Source: Alloyangia pacifica
Lineage (GTDB): Bacteria > Pseudomonadota > Alphaproteobacteria > Rhodobacterales > Rhodobacteraceae
NCBI RefSeq assembly: GCF_003111685.1
Contig: NZ_CP022189.1
Span: 2,000,001 to 2,064,000 of the forward strand
Direction: 5' to 3'
Length of the DNA: 64,000 nucleotides
The notes beneath the pieces are model-generated. The model made no database searches, was not told the origin of the DNA, and worked only from the letters and a program-made list of their open reading frames with translations. Positions 9,273-18,772 of the stretch are shown here, one piece after another. Both the position numbers and the translations under genes were made by a program. Each line of letters opens with the position of its first letter. Positions within the stretch are counted from its first letter, which is position 1.

Positions 9273-12200
9273 TCAGGCCGTGGCCTTGCCACCCTTCACC
9301 CGGCGCACCAGGAGCATGACCAGCACGTAGAAGCCCGGAACCAGGAAGATGCCGATGGCGGTCGAGGCGATCATCCCGCCGATCACCCCGACGCCGATGG
9401 CGTTCTGCGCCCCCGCCCCCGCGCCGCTGGCCGTGGCCAGAGGCACCACCCCGAGGATGAAGGTCAGCGCGGTCATGAGGATCGGCCGCAGGCGCAGCTG
9501 CGCCGCCTCCTTGGCGGCCTGCGCGATGCTCCGCCCCTGCCGCCTCAGGTCCTCGGCGAACTCGACGATCAGGATCGCGTTGCGCGCAGAAAGGCCGATC
9601 GTCGTCAGGATGCCGACCTTGAAGTAGACGTCGTTCGACTGGCCGAACCAATAGGCCGCCAGCAGCGCCCCAAACAGGCCGACCGGCACCGACAGCATCA
9701 CCGAGAAGGGGATCGCCCAGCTTTCGTAAAGCGCCGCCAGCGCAAGGAACACCACGAGCCCAGAGATCGCGTAGAGCAGTGGCGCCTGCGCGCCCGACTG
9801 CTGCTCCTGGTATGACAGCCCCGTCCAGGCCAGCCCGTAGCCGCCGTCCATGCCGTTGACCAACTCCTGCATGACGGTCATCGCGACGCCCGAGCTGACA
9901 TCGGCGCTCGGCGAGCCCGAGACCTCGATCGCCTGCGTCGCCGAGTAGCGCTGAAGGCGCGGGGCGACGGGCTCCCATTCGGTTTTCATGAAAGCCGAGA
10001 AGGGCACCATCTCGCCCTCCGCGTTCCTGGCGTACCACGCCATGATGTTCTCGGGTTGCATGCGGTGCTCGGCATCGGCCTGCACAATGACCGGGCGAAG
10101 CTCCGAGCCGAGGACGAAGTCGTTCACCTCGCTGCCCGAGAAGATCACCGAGAGCATCGCATTGATCTCCGACAGCGTGAGCCCGAAGCTCTCGGCCTTC
10201 TCGCGGTCGATGGAGATGCGCAGCGCGCTCTCGTTCTCGGTGCCCGAGACCCGGACGTTGGCGATCTCGGGCCGCGCGGCGGCGAGCGCTTCGAGCCGGT
10301 CGGCGGCATCCTGCAGCGCCTCGACACCGTTGCCCGCCTGATCGACGAGGTAGAACGAGAAGCCGCCGGTGTTGCCGAGGCCGCGGATCGCGGGCGGCTG
10401 CATCACCATGATCTGTCCGGCGCGGCTCGAAGCAAAGGCCGCGGTGGCCCGCGCCGCCACGGCGTTGGCCGAGAGCTCGGGCTTGTCCTGCCGCAGCGCG
10501 AAGTCGCGCAGTTTCACGAAGACCATGGCGCGGTTCTGCCCCGAGCCGCCAAAGCCGAAACCCAGCGAGGCGAAGGTGCTTTCGACCGCCTCGCTCTCTT
10601 GGTTCAGCAGGTAATCCTCGACCTGCTCCAGCGTGGCCTTCGTCTGCTGCGTCGTCGCGCCTTCGGTGAGGTTGATGATCGTCATCAACACGCCCTGGTC
10701 CTCGGCAGGAATGAAGGAGGAGGTCAGCCGCTCGTTGACCACCCACGCCCCGCCAAGCGCCGCCGCCAGCACCAGCAGAACCAGCGCGGGCATCTTCAGC
10801 GACCAGTCGACGACGCGTCCGTAGCCCTCGGTGACCTTGCCGAGCCCGGCGTTGAACCAGCGCGCCGGGGGGAATTTCGCCGGACCGTGCGCGGGTTTCA
10901 GCAGCCGCGCCGACATGGGCGGCGAAAGGATGATCGCCATGATCAGCGAGATCGCCATGGCCGCGACCATGGTGATCGAGAACTGCCGATAGATCACCCC
11001 GGTGGATCCGCCGAAGAAGGCCATCGGCAGGAAAACCGCCGCCAGCACCACGTTGATCCCGACGAGCGCCGAGGTGATCTGGCTCATCGAGCGTTTCGTC
11101 GCCTCGAAGGCCGAGAGCTTCTCTTCCTCCATCAGGCGCTCGACGTTCTCGACCACCACGATGGCGTCATCCACGAGCAAACCGATGGCCAGCACCATGG
11201 CGAACATGGTCAGCGTGTTGATCGAATAGCCCGCGACCATCAGCACCCCGAAAGTCCCGAGCAGCACCACCGGCACGGCGATGAGCGGCACCAGCGTGGC
11301 GCGCCAGCTCTGCAGGAAGATCAGCAGAACCGCGAGCACCAGCACGATCGCCTCGAAGAGCGTGTGATAAACCTGCTCGATCGACAGCTCGACGAAGGGC
11401 GAGGTGTCATAGGCGGTGCGGAACTCCACCCCCTCGGGCAGCGCGGCGCTCAGCCGGTCCAGCTGCGCGCGCACGGCGGCGGCGGTGTCCACGGCGTTGG
11501 CGCCAGTTTCGAGGTTCACCCCGAAGCCCGAGGCGTTGAGCCCGTTGAAGCGCGAGTCCCCGCCGTAGCTCTCCTGCCCGATCTCGACCCGCGCTACGTC
11601 GCCGAGCCGCACCACCCCACCCTCTTCCGAAGAGCGCAGCAGGATGGACTCGAATTCATCCACGGTGGTCAGCTGGCTCTGGGCGGTGATGGTCGCGGTG
11701 AACTGCTGGCCCCTGGTGGTGGGCTGCTCCCCGAGCGCGCCGACCGAGACGGTGGAGTTCTGCGCCGAGACCGCGCTCATCACATCCGAGGGGGTGAGCT
11801 GGTAGCGCGCCAGCGACAGCGGATCGAGCCAGATGCGCATGGCATAGCCCGAGCCGAAGCTCTGCACGCCGCCGACGCCCTCGGTGCGCTCGATCGGCCC
11901 TTCGACCGTGGTGGACATGATGTCGCCCAGCTCGACCGTGCTGTAGGTGCCGGTGGTGTCGACCAGCGCGCCGACCATGAGGATCGACGAGGAGGACCGC
12001 GAAACGCTCACCCCCTGGCTCTGCACCGCGTTCGGCAGGCGACCCTCGACCTGGCTGATCTTGGACTGCGCCTCGTTCTGGGCGTCCACCGGATCGACGC
12101 TCTCGTCGAAGGTGATCTCGATCGAGGCCCGCCCCTTGGACGAGCTGGAGGTCATGTAGAGCATGCCTTCGAGGCCGGTCATCGCGTCCTCGATCTCGCG

Positions 12201-12386
12201 AGTCACCGAGTTCTGCACCGCCTCGGCGGTGGCGCCGCTGTAGCTGGCCGAGACCCGCACCGTGGTGGGGGCGATGTCAGGATACTGGCTGACCGGCAGG
12301 GTGACCACGGCCAAGGCCCCCGCCAGCATGGTGAGGATCGCCAGCACCCAGGCAAAGACCGGGCGCGCAATAAAGAAATTTCCCAT
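9273..12386 (-). CDS. RND efflux pump, HAE1 (AcrB/MexB-like) family
   Basis: This is a 1037-residue inner-membrane pump using the proton gradient to export drugs and other amphiphiles. It begins MGNFFIARPVFAWVLAI, the classic HAE1 start, followed by LPVSQYPDIAPTTV. The paired proton-relay aspartates are in GLLVDDAIVVVENVER of helix 4. There are two large periplasmic loops and twelve predicted helices, and full length. The ATG at 12386 is preferred over an upstream in-frame ATG at 12434, which would lie inside the adaptor gene. It follows the adaptor gene by four bases. No outer-membrane factor gene is nearby, so it likely borrows a TolC encoded elsewhere. Confidence 0.95.
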   Translation of the reverse strand: MGNFFIARPVFAWVLAILTMLAGALAVVTLPVSQYPDIAPTTVRVSASYSGATAEAVQNSVTREIEDAMTGLEGMLYMTSSSSKGRASIEITFDESVDPVDAQNEAQSKISQVEGRLPNAVQSQGVSVSRSSSSILMVGALVDTTGTYSTVELGDIMSTTVEGPIERTEGVGGVQSFGSGYAMRIWLDPLSLARYQLTPSDVMSAVSAQNSTVSVGALGEQPTTRGQQFTATITAQSQLTTVDEFESILLRSSEEGGVVRLGDVARVEIGQESYGGDSRFNGLNASGFGVNLETGANAVDTAAAVRAQLDRLSAALPEGVEFRTAYDTSPFVELSIEQVYHTLFEAIVLVLAVLLIFLQSWRATLVPLIAVPVVLLGTFGVLMVAGYSINTLTMFAMVLAIGLLVDDAIVVVENVERLMEEEKLSAFEATKRSMSQITSALVGINVVLAAVFLPMAFFGGSTGVIYRQFSITMVAAMAISLIMAIILSPPMSARLLKPAHGPAKFPPARWFNAGLGKVTEGYGRVVDWSLKMPALVLLVLAAALGGAWVVNERLTSSFIPAEDQGVLMTIINLTEGATTQQTKATLEQVEDYLLNQESEAVESTFASLGFGFGGSGQNRAMVFVKLRDFALRQDKPELSANAVAARATAAFASSRAGQIMVMQPPAIRGLGNTGGFSFYLVDQAGNGVEALQDAADRLEALAAARPEIANVRVSGTENESALRISIDREKAESFGLTLSEINAMLSVIFSGSEVNDFVLGSELRPVIVQADAEHRMQPENIMAWYARNAEGEMVPFSAFMKTEWEPVAPRLQRYSATQAIEVSGSPSADVSSGVAMTVMQELVNGMDGGYGLAWTGLSYQEQQSGAQAPLLYAISGLVVFLALAALYESWAIPFSVMLSVPVGLFGALLAAYWFGQSNDVYFKVGILTTIGLSARNAILIVEFAEDLRRQGRSIAQAAKEAAQLRLRPILMTALTFILGVVPLATASGAGAGAQNAIGVGVIGGMIASTAIGIFLVPGFYVLVMLLVRRVKGGKATA

Positions 12387-12390
12387 GCCG

Positions 12391-13617
12391 TCAGCCCTTT
12401 GCCCGCGTATCCGCAGCGGGCTCGGGCGCGGCACCGAAGCTGTCGGGCCTCCCGTCGGCGCGGGTGACCACGCCGGTTTCGGAAATCACCACATCGATGG
12501 GGCTGACCGCAGCGCCGCGCTGCAGGTTGCGCAGCCCATCGACGATGAGCTGCTCGCCGATCTCGACGCCCTCGGTGACGATCCAGGCGTTGTTGTAGCT
12601 GCCCTGCGCCGCCAGGGTCCGCTTCTCGGCCTTGCCATCGGCAGCGACGAAGGCGGTCAGCGTGCCGTCCAAGGCGCGCGAGGTGGCGCCTTGCGGCACG
12701 AGGATCGAGGGGGTGGTGCCGAAGGTCAGCTTCACCCGCAGGAACTGCCCCGGAAGGATGCCGCGCCTCGGGTTGTCGAAGCGCAGCCGGATGACCGAAG
12801 TGCCGGTCGTGGTCGAAACACTCACCGGGGGCGACACGAAGGTGCCCTGCCCCTCGAACATCGAACCAGTCTCAAGTTCCAGTTCGGCCTCGATCCGCGC
12901 GCCGCGGTTCAGCGAGCCCTGGGCGAGCCGCTCTCGGGTCTGCTGCACCCGGGTGATGGATTCCTGCACGTCGACATAAATCGGGTCGATCCGCGTGACA
13001 GTGGTCAACGCGCCCTCCTGGTTGGCGGTCACCAGATCGCCGACCGAGACCTCGGGCAGCACGGCAATGCCATCGATGGGGCTGGTGATCTCGGTGCGCT
13101 CGAGGTCGAGCCTGGCGAGCTCCAGCGCTGCCTGCGCCGCGCTCAGCGTCGCCTTGGCCTGCATCACGTCGACCTCGGCGGCGTCCACGTCGGCGGCGGT
13201 CACCCCGGTGCCGACCAGCTTCTGATAGCGTGACAGCGTCGTCCCCGCGCTGCGTAGCGCCGCCTCGGCGCCCGCCACATCCGCTTCGGCGGCATCGACA
13301 TCGGCCTGATAGGTGTCACCGTCGATGCGGAAGAGCACCTCGCCCTTGGTCACGTCGCTGCCCGGCTCATAGAGAATTTCGGAAATCACCCCCGAAACGC
13401 GCGGCCGGATTGCCACCTCCTCGAAGGCGGTGGAGCGCCCCGGCAGGGTCACCGAATAGGGCACGTCGCTGGCCTCGAGCGTGATCACTCCGACCTCGCG
13501 CGCCGCGCGCGCGGCCGGAGGGGCGTCCTGGGCATGCAGCAGCTCGGCCTGTGGGAGGGTCAGCGCAAAGGCTGCGACAAGGACGCGGATGGTCCGGGGG
13601 GTGCGGCTCGACGCCAT
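12391..13617 (-). CDS. RND efflux periplasmic adaptor (AcrA/MexA-like)
   Basis: This is a 408-residue membrane-fusion protein that bridges the RND pump to an outer-membrane channel. A signal peptide occupies residues 1 to about 26 (VLVAAFALTLPQAELLHAQ), but no lipobox Cys is seen, unlike AcrA. Then come the beta-barrel/lipoyl halves (VAIRPRVSGVISEILYEPGSDVTKG and ITSPIDGIAVLPEVSVGDLV) split by a helical hairpin (residues 100-150, Ala/Asp/Glu-rich coiled coil). The ATG at 13617 has a GAAGGAGAAG ribosome binding site directly upstream. It is the first gene of the pump operon. Confidence 0.94.
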   Translation of the reverse strand: MASSRTPRTIRVLVAAFALTLPQAELLHAQDAPPAARAAREVGVITLEASDVPYSVTLPGRSTAFEEVAIRPRVSGVISEILYEPGSDVTKGEVLFRIDGDTYQADVDAAEADVAGAEAALRSAGTTLSRYQKLVGTGVTAADVDAAEVDVMQAKATLSAAQAALELARLDLERTEITSPIDGIAVLPEVSVGDLVTANQEGALTTVTRIDPIYVDVQESITRVQQTRERLAQGSLNRGARIEAELELETGSMFEGQGTFVSPPVSVSTTTGTSVIRLRFDNPRRGILPGQFLRVKLTFGTTPSILVPQGATSRALDGTLTAFVAADGKAEKRTLAAQGSYNNAWIVTEGVEIGEQLIVDGLRNLQRGAAVSPIDVVISETGVVTRADGRPDSFGAAPEPAADTRAKG

Positions 13618-13759
13618 CTTCTTCTCCTTCGGTCGGACGCGCGGGCGATCGCCGCCCGCGCGAACCCTTGATACGCAGCAACGGTGACTTTCCGTCTCGA
13701 CATTTGGAGAACATCGTCTGACCTTTTCGTGACCGCGAGCCGGAAGGCTCAAGCCAAGG

Positions 13760-13788
13760 AAAAAGGGGCGTGCCGCAGCCTGCCCCTT
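13760..13788 (-). terminator. intrinsic terminator after opgC
   Basis: AAGGGGC (13763-13769) and GCCCCTT (13782-13788) pair around a 12-base loop. Read on the minus strand the stem runs into five U residues (A-run at 13760-13764). It lies 24 bases beyond the opgC stop and ends the opg operon before the efflux promoter region. Confidence 0.8.
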
Positions 13789-13811
13789 CTCCTGGTCATG
13801 AGTGCCGGTCC

Positions 13812-15044
13812 TCAGCTCACCCGACGTTGATCGGGCTTTGCGACGAGCCCTCCCGGCGACTGTATCTCGCGCCGCACCGGTTTGCGCGACTGGGCCATCC
13901 AGGCGATAACAAGCATGATCACGACGCCCAGCGGCGGCAGACCCCAGCCCATCCAGGCCGACAGCGGGTTGCCCGCCATGATCACCTGGAAGGCCAGCGC
14001 GACGATGGTGCCGGTGCAGAAGACCAGCAGCCCCTGCTGGCCCAGCAGCCGCAGCGGTGCAGCCGCCTTGCTCGCGCAGAAGCGTGTCACGGCGGGCAGG
14101 CACGAGAGCACATAGGCCAGCGCCAGGATATTCAGAAGCCGCGGCAGGGCGACGAATGTCTTGTCGTGGGTGGTCAGGTGGAACGGGATCCCCGCCTGGT
14201 AGAGCCGCGCCATCTGATGATTGATCACCGCGCCGAACTCGGGGATGAACTTCCAGGCCACCACCAGACCGCAGAAACCCAGGCTTGCCCAGAAGAGCGG
14301 ACGGGAAACCGGCACAAAGCGCTCGCCCCGGCGCATGGCAAGGCCAGTCAGCATGCCGATGGCGAAGAGCAGCTCCCAGCTGATCGGGTTGAAGAACCAG
14401 CCGCCGGGGTTGGGGAAGTTGGGCAGGTTAAGGCGCCAGAGACCCGCGGCCATCCAGATCGCCAGCGCGGTCCAGAGCAGCGCTTTGGGCTTCCAGAGCC
14501 CCAGCAGCAGCATCGCCGGCGCGAAGAAGAGCAGCACCGAATAGGCCGGCAAGATGTTCACGTAGCCAAGCTGGTGGGTCAGAGCGGCAATGCCGAAGAG
14601 CGACTCCTCGGGGTTGGAGAACACCTGCCGCAGGTTGATCGTCTCGAGCAGCTCGGGAAGGTTGTAGATCCCCGCCCCCGCCGAGAATATGGCAATCGCC
14701 CAGACCGTCATGAAGATATGGGCCAGGTAGAGCGTCCAGCTCCGCTTCCAGACGGGCAGCACGCCGTTCAACAGCCCGTGCTCGGCGCGCGCCTCGGGCG
14801 TTAGTCGCCCGGAATAGGCCAGGGCCGCGGCGAGGCCGGACATGATGAAGAACGCTTCGGCGGCATCCGAATGGGTGAAGTTGCGGATCGTCAGGTACTC
14901 GTAAGGGTTCCCCGGCACGTGATCGATGAAGATCATGATCAGCGCCAGCCCGCGGAAGGCGTCGATGCGTGCATCGCGCGGACGCCGCGCGGGCGGTGTC
15001 TTCGTGCCAGGAAAGGAGACGAGCTTGTGTTCAGGCTGCTGCAT
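13812..15044 (-). CDS. opgC: OpgC-family glucan succinyltransferase
   Basis: This is a 410-residue membrane protein of the OpgC/acyltransferase-3-like family, about ten helices. In Rhodobacter sphaeroides OpgC adds succinyl groups to osmoregulated periplasmic glucans. The N-terminal signature RDARIDAFRGLALIMIFIDHVPG carries the conserved Arg and His-Asp seen in the family. WELLFAIGMLTG and THDKTFVALPRLLNILALAY are also family-typical. The ATG at 15044 lies 14 bases inside the end of opgH, so the two are translationally coupled. It is the last gene of opgGIHC and is followed by an intrinsic terminator. Confidence 0.92.
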   Translation of the reverse strand: MQQPEHKLVSFPGTKTPPARRPRDARIDAFRGLALIMIFIDHVPGNPYEYLTIRNFTHSDAAEAFFIMSGLAAALAYSGRLTPEARAEHGLLNGVLPVWKRSWTLYLAHIFMTVWAIAIFSAGAGIYNLPELLETINLRQVFSNPEESLFGIAALTHQLGYVNILPAYSVLLFFAPAMLLLGLWKPKALLWTALAIWMAAGLWRLNLPNFPNPGGWFFNPISWELLFAIGMLTGLAMRRGERFVPVSRPLFWASLGFCGLVVAWKFIPEFGAVINHQMARLYQAGIPFHLTTHDKTFVALPRLLNILALAYVLSCLPAVTRFCASKAAAPLRLLGQQGLLVFCTGTIVALAFQVIMAGNPLSAWMGWGLPPLGVVIMLVIAWMAQSRKPVRREIQSPGGLVAKPDQRRVS

Positions 15045-16839
15045 GCTGTGCGCCCCTTCCGAGACCGGGTTCCGGCAGGGGGGCCTGCGGCGTCCCGCTC
15101 CAGCGGGCGTGAATTTCGCGGTAGCTGCGCACCACCGGCGCGGGGGCGAGCTCATCGGGAGTGATGAAAAGACTGTGGGTCAACGGGCGCGACGTCCAGG
15201 AGATCAGAACCGGTGCGAAGAGCATCGGCAGGCAGACCGGCAGCAGCCAGGGCACCAGATCGGGCGACAGCCAGGCCGTAACCGCCAGAGCCACGGCACC
15301 GGTCGCGGTGATCCAGAGGCCCGCGCGAATGCCCTGCACCAAGGTCAACTGTCCCTCGCCGCGCTGGCTGGAGGGCCAGCCGCCGTCACGGCCGGAAAGC
15401 ACCTGAAGCACGGCCTTGGTCTGGTACATCAGCATCAAGGGCGCGATGAGTGAGGTCAGCGCGACCTCGGTGATCACCGACCAGAAGGCCCGCATCCCGC
15501 CTCCGAACCCGCCGACCCGGCGGGTCAGGACGCTTTCGATGAGGATCGCGAACTTGGGCATGATGAGCAGGCCGAAAATCCCGATCATCAGGGCGATCAT
15601 CTCCTTGGTCCGATCGCTCGGAAAGACCGGAAACAGCAGGTGCGGCTCGGGGAAGTAATCGGGCGGTGGCGCGGTCACCGCGGCGATCACCGAGGCCACG
15701 AGGAAGCCGAACCAAAGCAGCGACACGAGATACGAGAAGATGCCCAGCACGAAGACGAAGCGGCTCCAGGGCGCGAGGCCCGGCGCCGTCAGCAGCCGGA
15801 TGTGCTGCAGATTGCCCTGACACCAGCGGCGGTCGCGCTTGGCAAAGGACAGAAGGTTCTCGGGGCCTTCCTCGAAGGAGCCGTCGATACCGCCATCCAC
15901 CTCGACCTTCCAGCCCGCGCGGGCTAGCAGCGCCGCCTCGACGTAGTCATGGCTGAGGATATGCCCGCCGAAGGGCGGCTTGCCCTGCAATTCGGGCAGA
16001 CCGCAGCTCTCGGCGAAGGCTTGCACCCGCACGATGGCGTTGTGACCCCAGAACGGTCCGGTCGCCCCCTGCATGCGGGCCAGCCCGCGAGTGAAGACCG
16101 GGCCATGGAAAGCAGCGGCGAACTGCATGGCGCGGCCGAAGAAGCTGCGCCCGCCGACGATGCGCGGAAGGGTCTGCAGCAGGCCGATCTGAGTGTCGGC
16201 CTGCATCCGTGCGATCATCTGACGGATGGCGGCACCCTCCATCAGGCTGTCCGCGTCGAGGATCACAGCCAGTTCGTAGGCGCCGCCGGAGCGGCGGAAG
16301 AAATCCTCGATATTGCCCGCCTTGCGACCACGGTTGTCCTCGCGGCGGCGGTAGAAGATGCGCCCATGCCCACCGGTCTCTTCGAGCAGACGCACGAAGG
16401 TGCGGCGCTCTTCTTCTGCCGCGGCGTCGTCACGGGTGTCCGACAGAATGGCAACGTCCGCCGTCACCCCTGCCGCCAGGATCGATGAGTCCATTGCGGC
16501 GATGCGCGCGAAGGTGGCCACCGGGTCCTCGTTGCAAATTGGCACGAGCACCGCGGTGCGCGGCTGCGGCATCTGCACCTGCATCTGCATCTGCATCTCG
16601 CGCGTCCCGCGCCGGCTCAGCGGCGCAAGCCCGGTGAGCGCCAGCGCAGCCCCCCAAGCCAGCCAGGCGGTGGTGACCAGGATCAGCCCGGCGCGCACGA
16701 AGTCAAAAGGTTCGACCCCGTCCTGCAGGGCAACCTCAAGCAATAGACCTGTCGCTACCCCCGCCGCGACGAGCGCGAAGGCCGCAGAGAAAAGACGGGT
16801 GGCCACAGTCATGCGGCTGGGCGAGGGCAAGACCGGCAT
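15031..16839 (-). CDS. opgH: periplasmic glucan glucosyltransferase OpgH
   Basis: This is a 602-residue inner-membrane GT2 enzyme that polymerises UDP-glucose into the beta-linked backbone of osmoregulated periplasmic glucans. The catalytic domain opens with TAVLVPICNEDP. It continues with FYRRREDNRGRKAGNIEDF, the DAD of VILDADSLMEG, GPFWGHNAIVRV, and the RDRRWCQGN acceptor motif. Helices flank it on both sides. It is shorter at the N terminus than the 847-residue E. coli protein. Residues 82-90 are the in-frame repeat MQMQMQVQM, encoded by a hexanucleotide microsatellite. The start is ATG 16839 or 16812; the former is listed. It follows opgI by ten bases. Confidence 0.95.
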   Translation of the reverse strand: MPVLPSPSRMTVATRLFSAAFALVAAGVATGLLLEVALQDGVEPFDFVRAGLILVTTAWLAWGAALALTGLAPLSRRGTREMQMQMQVQMPQPRTAVLVPICNEDPVATFARIAAMDSSILAAGVTADVAILSDTRDDAAAEEERRTFVRLLEETGGHGRIFYRRREDNRGRKAGNIEDFFRRSGGAYELAVILDADSLMEGAAIRQMIARMQADTQIGLLQTLPRIVGGRSFFGRAMQFAAAFHGPVFTRGLARMQGATGPFWGHNAIVRVQAFAESCGLPELQGKPPFGGHILSHDYVEAALLARAGWKVEVDGGIDGSFEEGPENLLSFAKRDRRWCQGNLQHIRLLTAPGLAPWSRFVFVLGIFSYLVSLLWFGFLVASVIAAVTAPPPDYFPEPHLLFPVFPSDRTKEMIALMIGIFGLLIMPKFAILIESVLTRRVGGFGGGMRAFWSVITEVALTSLIAPLMLMYQTKAVLQVLSGRDGGWPSSQRGEGQLTLVQGIRAGLWITATGAVALAVTAWLSPDLVPWLLPVCLPMLFAPVLISWTSRPLTHSLFITPDELAPAPVVRSYREIHARWSGTPQAPLPEPGLGRGAQHAAA

Positions 16840-16849
16840 GCGCAGGTCC

Positions 16850-17032
16850 TCAGGCTCTCTGGCCGGGCATCAATATGCGCGCAATCATCTCTCCCAGCGA
16901 CACGCGCTCGGCGCGCGGTGCCTCGATTTCCTGCCGCGGCATGTCCATCGGCGCCTCGGGCGGAGCCCAATGCGGCATTTCGATAGCGCGAGCCTCGGCG
17001 ACGTGCAGTTCCTTCATCGGTTCAGCATTCAT
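16850..17032 (-). CDS. opgI: small OpgI-like protein between opgG and opgH
   Basis: This is a 60-residue soluble-looking protein, rich in Glu, Pro, Met and Ala, ending in SLGEMIARILMPGQRA. Its ATG overlaps the opgG stop (ATGA, 17029-17032) and it ends ten bases before opgH. Both its position and its coupling are as expected for a real gene rather than a chance frame. Rhodobacter sphaeroides has a small gene, opgI, in exactly this slot of its opgGIHC operon, and the symbol is given for that reason. Its biochemical role is not known to me. One thought is that it supplies part of the cytoplasmic N-terminal region missing from this short OpgH, which is inference. Confidence 0.75.
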   Translation of the reverse strand: MNAEPMKELHVAEARAIEMPHWAPPEAPMDMPRQEIEAPRAERVSLGEMIARILMPGQRA

Positions 17033-18657
17033 TCCTTCACCCATTGATAAGTCCAGGTTTCGGTAAGCATACGACCATACCCTTTGAGCCCCGCCTTGAG
17101 TTCGGCGACCGCGCCGTCCGGCGCGTCGACTTCCAGAACAAGACGCCATGTCTCGGTCCCCGAGATTCGGCTCACTACCGCTTCGGCAATCTCAGCGTTG
17201 GCGGCACTTACTTGTGGTTCAACTTCGGCGCCAGCGGGAAGTTCCCCCAAAGTGCCGCCTTCGAAATCGATGACGAATTTCCGCCGATCGGTGTCCTGCT
17301 CGACCCCAGATATGCCGCCCCTGCCAACCCGCGTGCGCACCACGCGGGCCCGGTCGACGGCCCCGTCGCCCACCGGGGTCATGCCCCAATGCAGGTGATA
17401 GGAAAATTCCAGCGCATCCCCGGCCTTGGTCTCGGCCTTGGGGATCCAGAAAGCGACGATATTGTCGTTGGCCTCCAGATCCGAAGGGATCTCGACCAGC
17501 CGCACCGAGCCCTCGCCCCAATCGCCGATCGGCTCCACCAGCAGCGTCGGGCGCTTCTCGTAATGGGCCTGGGCGTCGAGGTAATGCTCGAACTCGCGAG
17601 TCCGCTGTACCAGCCCGAAGCGCACCGGGCTGAGCGCGCCGAAGTAGGAACTTGCCAGCCGCGGCGGGTTGTTGAGCGGGCGGAAGAAGGTCTCGCCGCC
17701 CTGGGTGGTCAGCATCAGCGCTTCGCTGTCGTGCACCGCAGGGCGGAAATCGTCGAAGTCACCCATGTCCGGCCCGCCGAAAAGGAACATCGAGGTGAGC
17801 GGCGCAATGCCGAGCTGCTGGATGTCATTGCGCAAGAAGAGCCGCGCGGTCACGTCGATCTGCGTGTCCTCGCCGGGGCGGATCACGAAGCGGTAGGCGC
17901 CGGTGATCGAGGCACTGCCAAGCGCCGCGTAGACGGTCATGTGCTCGGCGCCCGGGCCGGGGCGTTCGAGCCAGAACTCGTTGAACCGCGGGAATTCCTC
18001 GGCCCCCGACAGACCGGTGTTCACCGCCAGCCCGCGGGCGCTGAGCCCGTAGGTGTTGTCGCGTCCGAGCGCGCGGAAATAGCTCGCGCCGAGGAAGGCC
18101 ACCAGCTCGTCGAAGGTGTCGGCGCGGTTCAGCGGGTTGTGCAGCCGGAAGCCGGCGACGCCCGGCATCTCGGCATTTTCGGGGATCGGTGTCTCGACCG
18201 AGGAATAGTCGAAATCCGCGGTCGAGAAATGCATCAGCCGCGACTCGCCGTTGACCACCTCATGCAGGCGCACAGGCTGCTTGAACAGCCAGCCGAGGTG
18301 GAAGGCATGCAGCCGGAACGTGTCGTCCGGCAGATCCGCCCAACGGGCCTTGTCGGGATCGAACCGGATGCGCTGGTAGCCGTCGTAGTCGAGCTCGGCA
18401 AGGAAGCCCTCGACCTGCTCGGGTTCCAGCGGGGGCGCTTTCGCGGCCTCGGCCATCTGCGCCGAGAGGATGTCGAAGGAAAAGGGGGTTGTCTCGCTCT
18501 GGGTCTGCTCGTCGGGGGCCGCGTTGGTGCCTTCTTCGGTCGTCTCCTGCGCGTCAAGGGACGTCGCGCTCAGAAGCGCGGGAACGGCGGCGGAGCCGGC
18601 AAGCTGGGCCAGGAACTGGCGTCGGTTTTGACGCGCCACGAACGCGCGTCCGGACAC
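17029..18657 (-). CDS. opgG: glucan biosynthesis protein OpgG/OpgD
   Basis: This periplasmic protein of about 540 residues is needed for osmoregulated periplasmic glucan backbone synthesis. The leader contains RQNRRQFLAQLAGSAAVPALLS, a twin-arginine-type signal as in OpgD. The mature part has the family features PFSFDILSAQMAEAA, the beta-sandwich core (YFRALGRDNTYGLSARGLAVNTG, then EEFPRFNEFWLERPGP), and a C-terminal Ig-like domain ending ETWTYQWVKE. No ATG fits the start. GTG codons at 18657 and 18639 both precede the twin arginine, neither with a strong ribosome binding site, so the exact start is uncertain. It is the first gene of opgGIHC. Confidence 0.92.
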   Translation of the reverse strand: MSGRAFVARQNRRQFLAQLAGSAAVPALLSATSLDAQETTEEGTNAAPDEQTQSETTPFSFDILSAQMAEAAKAPPLEPEQVEGFLAELDYDGYQRIRFDPDKARWADLPDDTFRLHAFHLGWLFKQPVRLHEVVNGESRLMHFSTADFDYSSVETPIPENAEMPGVAGFRLHNPLNRADTFDELVAFLGASYFRALGRDNTYGLSARGLAVNTGLSGAEEFPRFNEFWLERPGPGAEHMTVYAALGSASITGAYRFVIRPGEDTQIDVTARLFLRNDIQQLGIAPLTSMFLFGGPDMGDFDDFRPAVHDSEALMLTTQGGETFFRPLNNPPRLASSYFGALSPVRFGLVQRTREFEHYLDAQAHYEKRPTLLVEPIGDWGEGSVRLVEIPSDLEANDNIVAFWIPKAETKAGDALEFSYHLHWGMTPVGDGAVDRARVVRTRVGRGGISGVEQDTDRRKFVIDFEGGTLGELPAGAEVEPQVSAANAEIAEAVVSRISGTETWRLVLEVDAPDGAVAELKAGLKGYGRMLTETWTYQWVKE

Positions 18658-18772
18658 AACAGGACTAGAGATCGGATACTTCCGCAAATGTCTGCTCCAA
18701 GGGGTGGTACTGGGCGGGAATCTGATAGCGAGTACGGGAAAGACAACACCCCGTAATCTAAGGGGTTCCCTA

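Noticed and set aside
10056..12467. Plus-strand open frame of 803 residues
   Set aside because: It is antisense to the RND pump, whose motifs are unmistakable; the frame has no recognisable domain.
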